Source: Patescibacteria group bacterium (lineage in GTDB: Bacteria; Patescibacteriota; Patescibacteriia; 2-12-FULL-60-25). Taken from it: a DNA stretch of 64,000 nucleotides. Every line of letters starts with the position of its first letter. The stretch's first letter is position 1. Where the stretch lies: the NCBI GenBank assembly GCA_028688515.1, contig JAQTXZ010000001.1:310001-374000 (forward strand), given 5' to 3'. The position numbers and the translations under genes are program-made. This document shows, piece after piece, positions 24,083 to 32,371 of the stretch. The notes beneath the pieces were generated by a model. It ran no database searches. It was not told where the DNA came from and saw only the letters and a list, made by a program, of their open reading frames with translations.

Positions 24083-24185
24083 AAACTAGAAAGAGTTCCT
24101 TTGTCATTCTTGCGCAGGCGAGAATCCATTCCTTTCTGTCATTGCGAGCGAAGTCCGACGTAGCACAGCAATCTCCCCATCCGTG
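24062..24185. repeat. Simple GGAAACTAG repeat followed by dispersed repeat
   Basis: AAACTGGAAACTAGAAACTA is followed by GTCATTCTTGCGCAGGCGAG, AATCCATTCC and CATTGCGAGCGAAGTC elements. Confidence 0.6.
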
Positions 24186-24231
24186 TTGGACTATTTTTCG
24201 ACTTTTCAGTTATACTAAAATCAAAGAGATT

Positions 24232-24519
24232 ATGACAGATAACAACGGACAAATGCTTACCCCGGAGCAAATTGCTTCGAAAGGTGAGAAGATCTATCAG
24301 GAAAAGTTGCGAGCTATTCTTGAACCTAAAGAGAATGGCAGATTTGTGATGATTGAAGTTTTATCAGGAGAGTATTTTTTAGGCGATTCGATTTTAGATG
24401 CTCTTAAAAAGGCTCGCGTCAAATATCCGGATTCAATATTTCATACCATTAAAGTGGGTTATGAAGGTGTTTTTAAAATGGGTTACGTAAAAAGTTTCGG
24501 TTATGGATGCAGGGCTTGA
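24232..24519 (+). CDS. Small soluble protein, DUF5678-like
   Basis: A 95-residue protein (MTDNNGQMLTPEQIASKGEK start). Its core, GRFVMIEVLSGEYFLGDSILDALKKARVKYPDSIFHTIKVG, resembles small DUF5678-type proteins in which a strand pair is followed by a helix. Such proteins are often encoded just before retroviral-type aspartic proteases, as here: it overlaps the protease gene by 17 bases. The pair could be a regulator/protease or toxin-antitoxin-like module, which is inference. A TATACT -10-like box lies at 24211-24216. Confidence 0.6.
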   Translation: MTDNNGQMLTPEQIASKGEKIYQEKLRAILEPKENGRFVMIEVLSGEYFLGDSILDALKKARVKYPDSIFHTIKVGYEGVFKMGYVKSFGYGCRA

Positions 24520-24889
24520 AGTTTTGGCGTCGCCAAAAATAAGAATTGAGTTGTACGGCATGTTTGGCGAACGCGAGAAGCCACAGTTTTTTGATGCCAT
24601 AATCGATACTGGTTTTACGGGCGGCATTTCGATGCCAGTTGCGCAAGCACTGCCTCTTGGATTGGTGCTTTTCAGTGTTGCGACTTTTGTTCTTGCGGAT
24701 GGTTCTAAAGAACAGGCTTTTTTGTGCCTTGGATCAGCGAAAATCGACGGACGCGAAAAATCAATAACCTTTTCACTTTCTCAAGGGGGTGAAATCTTGT
24801 TGGGCACGGAGTTTCTTGAAGCCTTTAACTCCAAACTTTGTTTAGATTACAAAACCAAACAATTTACGTTGGAGGCACAGGATGTGTAG
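24503..24889 (+). CDS. Retroviral-type (clan AA) aspartic protease-like protein
   Basis: A 128-residue protein with the catalytic signature IIDTGFTGGISMP (about residues 31-43), as in single-domain retropepsin-like proteases that act as dimers. A second hydrophobic strand (ILLGTEFLEAF) matches the ILLG-type flap/core region. No signal peptide or membrane helix. It overlaps the preceding DUF5678-like gene by 17 bases and is clearly co-transcribed. The substrate is unknown. Its 3' end overlaps a convergent minus-strand membrane gene by 26 bases. Confidence 0.75.
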   Translation: MDAGLEVLASPKIRIELYGMFGEREKPQFFDAIIDTGFTGGISMPVAQALPLGLVLFSVATFVLADGSKEQAFLCLGSAKIDGREKSITFSLSQGGEILLGTEFLEAFNSKLCLDYKTKQFTLEAQDV

Positions 24890-25217
24890 TCTTTGAACGA
24901 ATGATTACATAAATTGTATACAGTGTTGTTGCAAGAAGTCCGTATACCAACGACGTACCTATTACCATCAAAACAAGCTCGACTTTCTCCAATGGGCCAC
25001 CGTCTTGGGCTAAACCACGGCATATATTCGTAGTGGATAACTCGCAGACCGGCCATAGAATGATTGATGAAAAAAGAAATCCGATTTGGGCGGGCAGACG
25101 TATAATTTTTTGAAAATATTCAGGAAAGAATCCGCCTGCCAGTGTAATCGACCAGCCAATTAGACAGCCTAGGGCAAAAGCATAAAAATATCGAAGTTTT
25201 GAAGGACTAATAATTAT
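24864..25217 (-). CDS. Membrane protein without a standard start codon
   Basis: On the minus strand a frame is open from 25235 down to the TAA at 24864. It encodes three convincing membrane helices (FYAFALGCLIGWSITLAGGF, IGFLFSSIILWPVC, LVLMVIGTSLVYGLLATTLY). There is no ATG, GTG or TTG near its 5' end; the first ATG is about 85 codons in. The frame begins where the upstream gene (25214-25768) ends, so start may occur at ATA 25217, at ATT just after, or by coupling. Alternatives are a frameshifted fusion to the upstream protein or an assembly error. Family unknown. Confidence 0.5.
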   Translation of the reverse strand: MIISPSKLRYFYAFALGCLIGWSITLAGGFFPEYFQKIIRLPAQIGFLFSSIILWPVCELSTTNICRGLAQDGGPLEKVELVLMVIGTSLVYGLLATTLYTIYVIIRSKTTHPVPPT

Positions 25218-25768
25218 CTTAGAGAATCTATCAACTTATCAAAGTCGGCGGAGGATATGCGCTGCGGATACCCGCCGAAACTGGGATCGTGATAAACGAT
25301 TCTTGTTGGAAAAGGAGTCGTAAAGAGGTAAACATCTTCTCCCGAGATTACATAGTACAGTTCCTGAACAGAGCCGTAGGTATCTGAACATGTGATGAGG
25401 CTTTTTCCTACATTGGCTTGCGCATCCAAACTCTCTACGTGGTCTTGATAACATTCTTCTCGTGTAAGATGATAGTAGCTCAGTCCGTTCTTATTAGTTT
25501 TTTGATCTATCGTGCTACTTGTAACGGTTTTGCCGTTGGTGATATTTCCGTTTGGTATGTCTGATTTTATCTTTTTCTCCACAATGAGAGAAAAATCTTT
25601 GTTATAAATATATTGAATTGGCAATTTGTAACTCAATCCCGATATTGGTTCTTTTTGCCAAGGCGCAAGATGCCATGAGATGGAAGAAAAGACGTTGCTT
25701 AGTAGCAAATAAATGGCGAAGACTACTAGAACGACCATTGAAAAAATTGTTTTTATTAGTGTAAACAT
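25214..25768 (-). CDS. Hypothetical membrane-anchored extracytoplasmic protein
   Basis: A 184-residue protein with one N-terminal membrane helix (about residues 4-25) and a soluble, probably external domain (about 35-184) with two Cys (in ECYQDH and ITCSDT) that could form a disulphide. No family recognised. Directly followed on the same strand by the startless membrane frame at 24864, so the two probably form one unit. Confidence 0.65.
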   Translation of the reverse strand: MFTLIKTIFSMVVLVVFAIYLLLSNVFSSISWHLAPWQKEPISGLSYKLPIQYIYNKDFSLIVEKKIKSDIPNGNITNGKTVTSSTIDQKTNKNGLSYYHLTREECYQDHVESLDAQANVGKSLITCSDTYGSVQELYYVISGEDVYLFTTPFPTRIVYHDPSFGGYPQRISSADFDKLIDSLR

Positions 25769-25818
25769 ATGAACATCAAACGCGTGAACCGATTTGTGAT
25801 GACGTCAAAATGATGATA

Positions 25819-26640
25819 TCACCCCGCCCCTTCCACCACGTTCTTCATAAGCAGCGCAACTGTCATCGGGCCGACGCCGCCGGGGACAGGGGAATACCAG
25901 CCCTCCATCTCAGTACAAGCTTCTGAATCAAAATCACCGCGGACTTTGCCGTCTGCGGTTTTGTTTATGCCAACGTCTATCACGCATGTGCCTGATTTGA
26001 CGCCGTTTGAAGTTAAAAATTTTTCTTTGCCAACCGCAACGACAATAACGTCGGCTTCGCGCAAGCGCTTGTCGTCCTTCTTGTCAGCGAGCATGACCTC
26101 CACCGTTGCTCCGGCGCGTTCGAGTATATATTTGAGAGGGTCTGCAAAAGTGTGAGTGTTGGCCAGGATGATGCAAAGCGAGTGATTGGGTTCTATCGGC
26201 GTAGCTGCGATCAAGCGCAAAATGCCCTCGTGCAAAGGCGAGATGATTTTTGCTTCGCCTTTTTCCAGCGCTTCCACATTAACGGGATGAAAGCCGTCCG
26301 AATCTTTTTGCGGATCCATGGCATTTACCAGCGCATCCGCATCATGGCCTTCTGGAACGGGCATTTGTATCAAAATACCATGCACGCTTTTATCGGCGTT
26401 CCATTCTTTGATGATGTTGATGATTTCAGAATCCGGAGTGTCGGCCGCAAGCTGTCTAAAATCAGTCAGAACGCCGATTTCGTCCGCGGCTTTGCGTTTA
26501 AGCGAAACATAGATGGCGGAAGCCGGATCTTCGCCGATAAGCAAAACGCCGAGTTTCGGCTTAAGTTGTTTGGCGCGAATCTGATCTTTAAGTTCGTCCA
26601 AAATTTCTTGGGCGATTTGTTTGCCCGGTATGCGTTGCAT
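25819..26640 (-). CDS. folD: FolD, methylenetetrahydrofolate dehydrogenase/cyclohydrolase
   Basis: A 273-residue bifunctional enzyme interconverting 5,10-methylene- and 10-formyl-tetrahydrofolate. The catalytic part is clear: YVSLKRKAADEIG (catalytic Lys), DGFHPVNVEAL and PVPGGVGPMTVALLMKN. The NADP-binding half is divergent: the family's PCTP and GRSxxVGxP motifs are replaced by ISPLHEG and ILANTHTFADPL. Dehydrogenase activity or cofactor use may therefore be altered. I start at ATG 26640 (MQRIPGKQIA); the frame continues upstream only through repeat sequence. It is followed upstream on the same strand by glyA, a sensible one-carbon pair, with a palindromic repeat in between. Confidence 0.9.
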   Translation of the reverse strand: MQRIPGKQIAQEILDELKDQIRAKQLKPKLGVLLIGEDPASAIYVSLKRKAADEIGVLTDFRQLAADTPDSEIINIIKEWNADKSVHGILIQMPVPEGHDADALVNAMDPQKDSDGFHPVNVEALEKGEAKIISPLHEGILRLIAATPIEPNHSLCIILANTHTFADPLKYILERAGATVEVMLADKKDDKRLREADVIVVAVGKEKFLTSNGVKSGTCVIDVGINKTADGKVRGDFDSEACTEMEGWYSPVPGGVGPMTVALLMKNVVEGAG

Positions 26641-26689
26641 GGCCAACAGAATATAACTTTTCAAGCAAAATGTCCATTGTTGCGAGCAA

Positions 26690-26832
26690 GATCCCCCGCC
26701 CTCACTTCGCTCGGTCTGCCCCCTTGGCAAGGGGGCGTTAAGAGTCATCTCGTTTGACTTTGAGTCTAATCGCAAAAAACGTCCCCTTGCCAAGGGGACA
26801 GCCCAGACGATAGTCGTAGGGCGGGGGATCTT
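26690..26832. repeat. Palindromic CCCCTTGGCAAGGGG repeat between glyA and folD
   Basis: CCCCGCCCTCACTTCGCTC pairs at a distance with GTAGGGCGGGG, and CCCCTTGGCAAGGGGGC with GTCCCCTTGCCAAGGGG. It fills the gap between the two one-carbon genes. Confidence 0.75.
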
Positions 26833-26837
26833 GCTAA

Positions 26838-28172
26838 CTAACTAATCCCAGGTACGGGAAACTTGTTGCACAGCTCTTTTATTTCTGCGCGCAAACCGCC
26901 GTACCAAGTATCTGTTTTTAACGATTCTTTGAATTGTTTAATTGTCGCAAGACGACCCTCCTTGTTGTCAGGCAACTGAAAATCTTTTGTATGTTCGATG
27001 ACCTGCGCAATCCAGTGGGCGATCATCTTCATTTCCGCTTCGCCCATGCCGCGCGTTGTGGCAGCCGGCGAACCAAGACGCAGACCGCTGGGGTAAAAAG
27101 CGTTGCTTGGATCATTTGGTATTGTGTTGCGATTGGCACAAAGCCCTATGCGGTCGAGCGCGAGATCTACAAACATGCCGCGTCCCGGCCCTGTCGTCGT
27201 CAAATCCATCAAGATCAAGTGATTGTCCGTGCCGCCGGAAACAAGCTTAAGCCCGTGCGTGGTCAATTCTTGCGCAAGAGTTTTTGCATTGGCAACGATC
27301 TTTGCGGCGTAATCTTTAAATTCAGGTTTGGCTGCTTCGAGCAACGCCACTCCGATGCCCGCGATTGTATTTAAGTGCGGGCCGCCTTGTAATCCGGGGA
27401 TAATAGCTTTGTCGATTTTATCCGCCAGTTCCGCGTCTTTATCCAAACCTTTTTGCGTGACCATAATCATGGCGCCTCGCGGACCGCGCAAAGTTTTGTG
27501 CGTTGTGGTCATCACGATATGACAATGCGAGACAGGACTTTCGTGTTGGCCGCCGGCAATCAATCCGGCGATATGAGAAATGTCGGCCATCAAATAAGCG
27601 CCGACCTCGTCCGCGATTTTTGCAAACTCGGCAAACGGAATGGCGCGCGGAATGGCCGTGCCTCCGCACACAATCACTTTTGGTTTGTTTTCTTGTGCCA
27701 AACGCCTCACTTCGTCCAAATCAATTATGCCGTCTGCCGTCATGTGGTACGGAATGCTCTTCCAAAATTTTGATGTCATGGAAAATTTCCAGCCGTGGGT
27801 TAAATGCCCTCCGTCCAAAAGGTTTAAACCCATGATAGTTTCGCCGGGTTCGCAAATCGCAGAGTAGATGGCAAGATTTGCCGGACTGCCGGAATACGGC
27901 TGAACGTTGGCATGCGGAACTCCAAACAGCGACTTGGCCCGATCGCGTGTCAGTGATTCAACTTTGTCCGCCACTTCGTTGCCCGGGTAATATCGTTTGC
28001 CTGGATAACCCTCCGCATATTTGTCGGACAAGACGCTGGAAAGAGCCTCAAGAACAGCGGCGGAAGTGTGATTTTCCGAAGGAATCAGCGTCAGCCCGTC
28101 GCGCTGGCGATCTTCTTCCGCTTTAAGCAGATCAAACATCTGCGGGTCATTGTTTTGGATGGTTGTAAACAT
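26838..28172 (-). CDS. glyA: GlyA, serine hydroxymethyltransferase
   Basis: A 444-residue PLP enzyme that converts serine and tetrahydrofolate to glycine and methylene-THF. Visible: the N-terminal LIPSENHTSAAVLEALSS, YAEGYPGKRYYPGNE, the PLP-lysine motif TTTHKTLRGPRG and SGLRLGSPAATTRGM near the C-terminus. The length is slightly above the usual ~420. It precedes folD on the same strand, so the two supply one-carbon units together. Confidence 0.96.
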   Translation of the reverse strand: MFTTIQNNDPQMFDLLKAEEDRQRDGLTLIPSENHTSAAVLEALSSVLSDKYAEGYPGKRYYPGNEVADKVESLTRDRAKSLFGVPHANVQPYSGSPANLAIYSAICEPGETIMGLNLLDGGHLTHGWKFSMTSKFWKSIPYHMTADGIIDLDEVRRLAQENKPKVIVCGGTAIPRAIPFAEFAKIADEVGAYLMADISHIAGLIAGGQHESPVSHCHIVMTTTHKTLRGPRGAMIMVTQKGLDKDAELADKIDKAIIPGLQGGPHLNTIAGIGVALLEAAKPEFKDYAAKIVANAKTLAQELTTHGLKLVSGGTDNHLILMDLTTTGPGRGMFVDLALDRIGLCANRNTIPNDPSNAFYPSGLRLGSPAATTRGMGEAEMKMIAHWIAQVIEHTKDFQLPDNKEGRLATIKQFKESLKTDTWYGGLRAEIKELCNKFPVPGIS

Positions 28173-28285
28173 AGTTCGGTAAATTCACTATATAAGTTCG
28201 GTAAACTCACTACTTTAGTATGACAAACAGCTTACTCCGCTTGCTGGCGCGTGTGTAGAGGCTTAGTGATAAATTGACAAGGTTG

Positions 28286-28930
28286 TCAATGCATCTCAAA
28301 CAAATCCTTGTAGCTGATTAATTTGATATTATTTCCTTTTAGGAATGGGTTGATTGCTTCGATTTTTTCTACGTCAAGCTCACGCTTCTTATTCAAACTA
28401 GATTTGCAGTCCGGGTCATACGAACCGGGGTGAAAAAAGATCTCATAACTTTCACCGTCTTTAAAGTTTTTGGTGGCTCGTTTTAATTCATCAAAATTCA
28501 TCCCGGTTCCGTTTAGAACTTGGTTATGAGTTTTTATAACACCGTCAAAATCAATGTTATGATTTCGGCAGGCGAGGTTGTTTGCTTTGCAAAATTCCAT
28601 TATTACAGGGTAGGCCTCGTCTAGGAATGCGAATTTGTGTAAGTCGATATGACTTGGTTTAAATCCAAAAATTGAGATAAATTTTGCATGTTGTATTTTT
28701 ACCTCGTATCTGAAATTAACATTCGAAAGTTCCAAATGAAGTCCGATGCTTAAGTTGCGTGATTTTGTCAGCGCCAAAATCTCGTCAATTTGATCGGCTT
28801 GGCCGCCATCTATTCGGTTTACCATTGCTGTAGTGGAAGTAATAAATCCCTTTTTAATCAATGTTAAAATAGAAGTATTAAATACTTTGCTATATCCAAA
28901 GTCGTCTGCATTGATTATCAAGTATTTCAT
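28286..28930 (-). CDS. ChbG/YdjC-like carbohydrate deacetylase
   Basis: A 214-residue protein of the YdjC-like family. Visible: the metal/active-site start LIINADDFGYSK, GLHLELS, PSHIDLHKF (metal-binding His and the HxD element) and IFFHPGSYD. ChbG-type enzymes deacetylate N-acetylated oligosaccharides such as chitobiose. A role in sugar or glycan turnover is likely; the substrate is unknown. It is slightly shorter than typical members (~250 aa). It stands alone on the minus strand. Confidence 0.82.
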   Translation of the reverse strand: MKYLIINADDFGYSKVFNTSILTLIKKGFITSTTAMVNRIDGGQADQIDEILALTKSRNLSIGLHLELSNVNFRYEVKIQHAKFISIFGFKPSHIDLHKFAFLDEAYPVIMEFCKANNLACRNHNIDFDGVIKTHNQVLNGTGMNFDELKRATKNFKDGESYEIFFHPGSYDPDCKSSLNKKRELDVEKIEAINPFLKGNNIKLISYKDLFEMH

Positions 28931-28953
28931 AAGATAGAATTTTTATAAATCAC

Positions 28954-29790
28954 CTAACTTAACTTTTTCCTTTCTTTACGGTTTAGAAAGTTGTTTGGTG
29001 AGATTACGGATTTTCCGATTTTTCTTTCTATCTGCTTTCTGGTTGTTCCGGCGATTTGTCCGCCGGCCCTGGCATCGTCCTTGAGCTCCGGCAGACCTTC
29101 GCTGTTTTTGGTGCGGTGTATTTCAGTCGTGGTTCTCTCGCCGAGCATGGTCAAGATTAGTTCAAAATCATCCATGTGATCGCGCAGGTTGTGGCGTTTG
29201 AGGCCTTTGACTTTTTTATATTCACCGGGTGTTATGCCAAACGTAGCTTTTGATATTTCGGCAGTCAGGATTTGATAATCACGATCTTCGTCTGCGCCGC
29301 GTTTTTGCCATTCGTCGGTCAGTTCTTCGCGGATGGCGATTCCGCGCATGCGTTTTTCAATCCAATCATCCGGATAGCCTTTGAGTTTGTAAAGCAGCCT
29401 TGTGCGCTTGGTTGCCAGCTCGGGATTCTCAATTTCTTGCATGCGCTCATAGCCGACTTTGGCCAGCCAGCGTTTCAGGGGTTCAGCTTTTGGAGAAGGG
29501 ATTGATTGAATGATGCGGAACATATCTTCGGTATTGGCGCAGTCTGTTTCTCGCATTTTTCCATCCGGCGCTACTAATTTCAACCTGTGACAAAATGTCA
29601 CGACTTCACTCCCTTCCTCATTTAAGCGCTGTTTCAACTTTCTCCAATACGCGCCAGGGTCGAGGCTGTCAGTAAGTATTGCGCAAACATCAATAATTGA
29701 GAAATACCATTCCTTGTTAAAAATAGTCCGACGGACATTTTTACCTTTGAATAAAGCAATATGGTAATTTTTCTTTTGCGTATCTGACAT
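28954..29790 (-). CDS. BRO-family N-terminal domain protein
   Basis: A 278-residue protein. The N-terminal half is a BRO-N-like domain (ALFKGKNVRRTIFNKEWYFS, IIDVCAILTDSLDPGAYWRK, CANTEDMFRIIQSIPSPKAE, PLKRWLAKVGYERMQEIENP), found in phage antirepressors and in chromosomal DNA-damage-inducible-like proteins. The C-terminal part is helical and basic. No phage genes surround it, so it is probably a chromosomal regulator or a leftover of a mobile element. Confidence 0.78.
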   Translation of the reverse strand: MSDTQKKNYHIALFKGKNVRRTIFNKEWYFSIIDVCAILTDSLDPGAYWRKLKQRLNEEGSEVVTFCHRLKLVAPDGKMRETDCANTEDMFRIIQSIPSPKAEPLKRWLAKVGYERMQEIENPELATKRTRLLYKLKGYPDDWIEKRMRGIAIREELTDEWQKRGADEDRDYQILTAEISKATFGITPGEYKKVKGLKRHNLRDHMDDFELILTMLGERTTTEIHRTKNSEGLPELKDDARAGGQIAGTTRKQIERKIGKSVISPNNFLNRKERKKLS

Positions 29791-29855
29791 ATGTCATCAT
29801 CTTACCACTTGCCTGCAAAATGTATAACAAGCTCGCTCATGGCAAAGTCGAAGTG

Positions 29856-29883
29856 TTGACTGAAACTTAAAAAACACTAAGAT
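29856..29883 (+). promoter_or_regulatory. Promoter of the 429-residue ORFan
   Basis: TTGACT (29856-29861), a 16-base spacer and TAAGAT (29878-29883), giving a ~66-base leader with a possible TCCTACG/CGGAGGA stem and a strong SD (GGGAGG at 29944). Confidence 0.6.
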
Positions 29884-29955
29884 GATCACGTTCGTTGACA
29901 ATTAGTCGCTCTCCTACGCTTTGACGAGCTACGGAGGACCTGCGGGAGGCGGATC

Positions 29956-31245
29956 ATGGGAAAGCCATTAAGGAAGAGTTCGTCGGAACTGGTTTGCCGC
30001 ATGTTCTCCGCCATTGCTTTGGCCGGAGGCACACATGAACACGCCAAGTGGCTGCGATTGCGCAACGGAAGAAATGCTCGGCTGGTTCAAGCCATCACAT
30101 TGTCCGACTTTGTCATGCCTGTCGGTCCAAGTAAGCGTCGAGAACTTACGATTGACGACAGGTTCGACAATCTGCCCGGAAAAACACGCCACGCAACGGT
30201 CGTCATCCTGTCCGATGCTGGCTACGACGATGAGTTTGCCGAGTTGCTTTGCGAATCAAAAAACGCAGAGCGGTTTGTGGCGGCAATCGATCTCGCCATG
30301 ACGGATAAAGATCTCTGTGCGAAAATCGGTATGCCCGAACCCGAAGCTGCGCCGCCGTCCAGGAGAGCTGCGTTGACGAAGTCGGCGAGGAAGAAGAAGT
30401 TTGTCGCAATTGCAAAAGTGTCGTTCAATCATCTTTCCGAAGATGAGTTACACAGAACGTATCTCGCGATGCAGCGTGCAGGCTTTAACAGACGCCACGT
30501 CAACTGGATTTGCAACCGCGGCGAGAGGTTCGTGCGTATTGTCGAATCGCAAATCGACGCGGAAAAAAGAGAATGGATAGATGAAAGCGGTTTTGTCATC
30601 GAGTCTGAACTGCGCAAAAAGATGGCGCAGCCCGATCTTGAGTCGATCAATGACATGCCCGGTTTGATCAGGCGCCTCATGAACGAAGTGATTGCAGATG
30701 CAGGAGGCACCGGCAAACATTCGTTGTGGATTCAAAGAGCGAATCGCGCGGAGTGTCTTCTGTCCTACATAGAAGCCGCGATGCGTGCGGATATGCGATC
30801 TGCGAAAGAGACAACTGCGCACAATAAAGCGTCGCGTATTTCCAACTTTCCACCTGCGAAACGTACAGTCGTTCAGACGCCGCAGTCTCCTGGCACACGA
30901 ACTTTTACTCAAGTTCTACGCGGGGTAGGCTTGCTTGGTAATAAGAAAACGGCAGAAAAAGCGGTCTCACGAATTTCGGAAATTCCTGCGGCTCAAAACG
31001 TTGAGGTTCAAGTGCCGGAAGTCAGAGTCGAAGCTGCAGCCGAAGTTAACTTCGACGAGTGGCGCATCAGGGACGATGAAGCTGCAGGCTATTTTTCGCG
31101 CAGTCTTGCCGAGGCAGGGCTTTCGACGGAATCAAGGGCGGAGGCTTTGGCTGATGATGACAAAACGTACGTCGATTTGGATGGGTTGAGCGATGAAGAA
31201 AAGCTTGCGTTTCTTCGAAAGTTCAGTCGTCCGGTCGGCGATTGA
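29956..31245 (+). CDS. Large ORFan protein of unknown function
   Basis: A 429-residue protein with no recognised domain. Residues 1-110 look globular. A helical middle (about 140-280) includes HLSEDELHRTYLAMQRAGFN, and a low-complexity stretch rich in Ala/Val/Glu/Pro (about 285-360) precedes an acidic C-terminus. No membrane helix. A consensus-like promoter, a long leader and a strong SD (GGGAGG, six bases before the ATG) mark it as a well-expressed single unit, like the ORFans at 1-832 and 19932. Confidence 0.7.
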   Translation: MGKPLRKSSSELVCRMFSAIALAGGTHEHAKWLRLRNGRNARLVQAITLSDFVMPVGPSKRRELTIDDRFDNLPGKTRHATVVILSDAGYDDEFAELLCESKNAERFVAAIDLAMTDKDLCAKIGMPEPEAAPPSRRAALTKSARKKKFVAIAKVSFNHLSEDELHRTYLAMQRAGFNRRHVNWICNRGERFVRIVESQIDAEKREWIDESGFVIESELRKKMAQPDLESINDMPGLIRRLMNEVIADAGGTGKHSLWIQRANRAECLLSYIEAAMRADMRSAKETTAHNKASRISNFPPAKRTVVQTPQSPGTRTFTQVLRGVGLLGNKKTAEKAVSRISEIPAAQNVEVQVPEVRVEAAAEVNFDEWRIRDDEAAGYFSRSLAEAGLSTESRAEALADDDKTYVDLDGLSDEEKLAFLRKFSRPVGD

Positions 31246-31320
31246 CATCCCGCCAACTCGGCGGTAGTATTTCTGCCTTGTTCTTTCTTACAAACCGGCG
31301 GGGGAGAAAACGGAAAATAA

Positions 31321-31857
31321 ATGTTGAATGCTCGCGGTGCAGTCATTAGAACTTGGTCGGACGAGGTGTTTAACTGGAAAGGCGCGGTGGTTTTTGGCCT
31401 GCTGGCGTTGTTCGCTTCAGCGATACCTAACGCGTCCCGCGGGACGTTTGGCTTAAGCGGCTTCGAACTGTTTCTTGAGCTTGGAATGGCGGCAACGGTC
31501 TTTGTTACATTCGGAATCGCGATCACCGCACTCGGCGCAAGGCTGGCCCGTCTGCTGGGTCTGCGGACGCGCAGAAATTGGCTTCTTGCGGCGATAGCCG
31601 TCGCGCCGATAACTTTCTTTCTTGTCGGCGCACACCTTGCGATGAGCCAGGCGCTCGCTCCTCTTAAACGCGAGTTCAGCGTCCGTTCAGCCGTCATCTC
31701 AGGAGACGAGACGGATTTTGACGGCAATCTGGATGCTGTTCTCGTACGGCGCGACGCTATGTTGCGCCAATACGGCTACTTGCACTTGGGAAGCTGGCGT
31801 GCAGATTCCGGCAAAGCCGACTGCTCGTCAGTTTATCTCTTTATGGGGACGTTCTAG
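31321..31857 (+). CDS. Hypothetical membrane protein
   Basis: A 178-residue protein with three hydrophobic helices (about residues 20-38, 48-72 and 88-110) and a polar C-terminal domain of ~65 residues. No family recognised. A purine-rich GGGGGAG lies 12 bases upstream. A terminator hairpin overlaps the stop codon. It follows the 429-residue ORFan by 75 bases and may share its transcript. Confidence 0.65.
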   Translation: MLNARGAVIRTWSDEVFNWKGAVVFGLLALFASAIPNASRGTFGLSGFELFLELGMAATVFVTFGIAITALGARLARLLGLRTRRNWLLAAIAVAPITFFLVGAHLAMSQALAPLKREFSVRSAVISGDETDFDGNLDAVLVRRDAMLRQYGYLHLGSWRADSGKADCSSVYLFMGTF

Positions 31858-31874
31858 CGTCCTCTTTTCTTTTA
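31847..31874 (+). terminator. Intrinsic terminator overlapping the stop codon
   Basis: GGGACG-TTCTAG-CGTCCTC hairpin followed by TTTTCTTTT; the TAG of the upstream gene lies in the loop. Confidence 0.75.
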
Positions 31875-31937
31875 CGCTAGACTTTAGATACAAATATGTC
31901 CTTCTGTATAATCAGGACATAGTGAATTCATAGAACT

Positions 31938-32363
31938 ATGGAATTTAAATTTGAAGAAAATATAAAAGACGGTTCAAATGATTCTGTTCCGGAGTCGGGC
32001 AACAAAATCGGTGATTTTATCTATGAGATGAACAGGGATGACGGCATGCTGAAAATTTGGGGCGACGGCCTTGGTGAATATTACGACCAGCTGGCTTTTA
32101 ATCAAGTCGGCAAAAAATCACGCAAAGAAAAAGAAGCCGATAGCCAGCGTATGGCTGCGCGCGAGGCGACTCCCAAAAAAAGCGTTGAACAGGTATCTGA
32201 GAAAATAACGTCATATATTGCAGGTTGGGCGGTTGATAGAAGTATGACTAAGGCAGAATCTTACGCGTATTGGAAAAAACTTCGTGACAATCTCCAGATA
32301 TATGGTAGGCCGAAACTCATGGAGGCTTTGGATAAAGCGTTGAAAAATTTTTTCGGTGAGTAA
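31938..32363 (+). CDS. Hypothetical soluble protein upstream of murC
   Basis: A 141-residue acidic, helical protein without membrane segments. No family recognised. Its stop is nine bases before murC, so the two are likely co-transcribed. A TATAAT-like TGTATAATC lies at about 31906-31912, some 25 bases before the ATG. Confidence 0.65.
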   Translation: MEFKFEENIKDGSNDSVPESGNKIGDFIYEMNRDDGMLKIWGDGLGEYYDQLAFNQVGKKSRKEKEADSQRMAAREATPKKSVEQVSEKITSYIAGWAVDRSMTKAESYAYWKKLRDNLQIYGRPKLMEALDKALKNFFGE

Positions 32364-32371
32364 AATAAATT

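Noticed and set aside
28954-29790. BRO-domain protein as a sign of a prophage
   Set aside because: No capsid, terminase, integrase or lysis genes occur around it; the neighbours are metabolic genes or ORFans.
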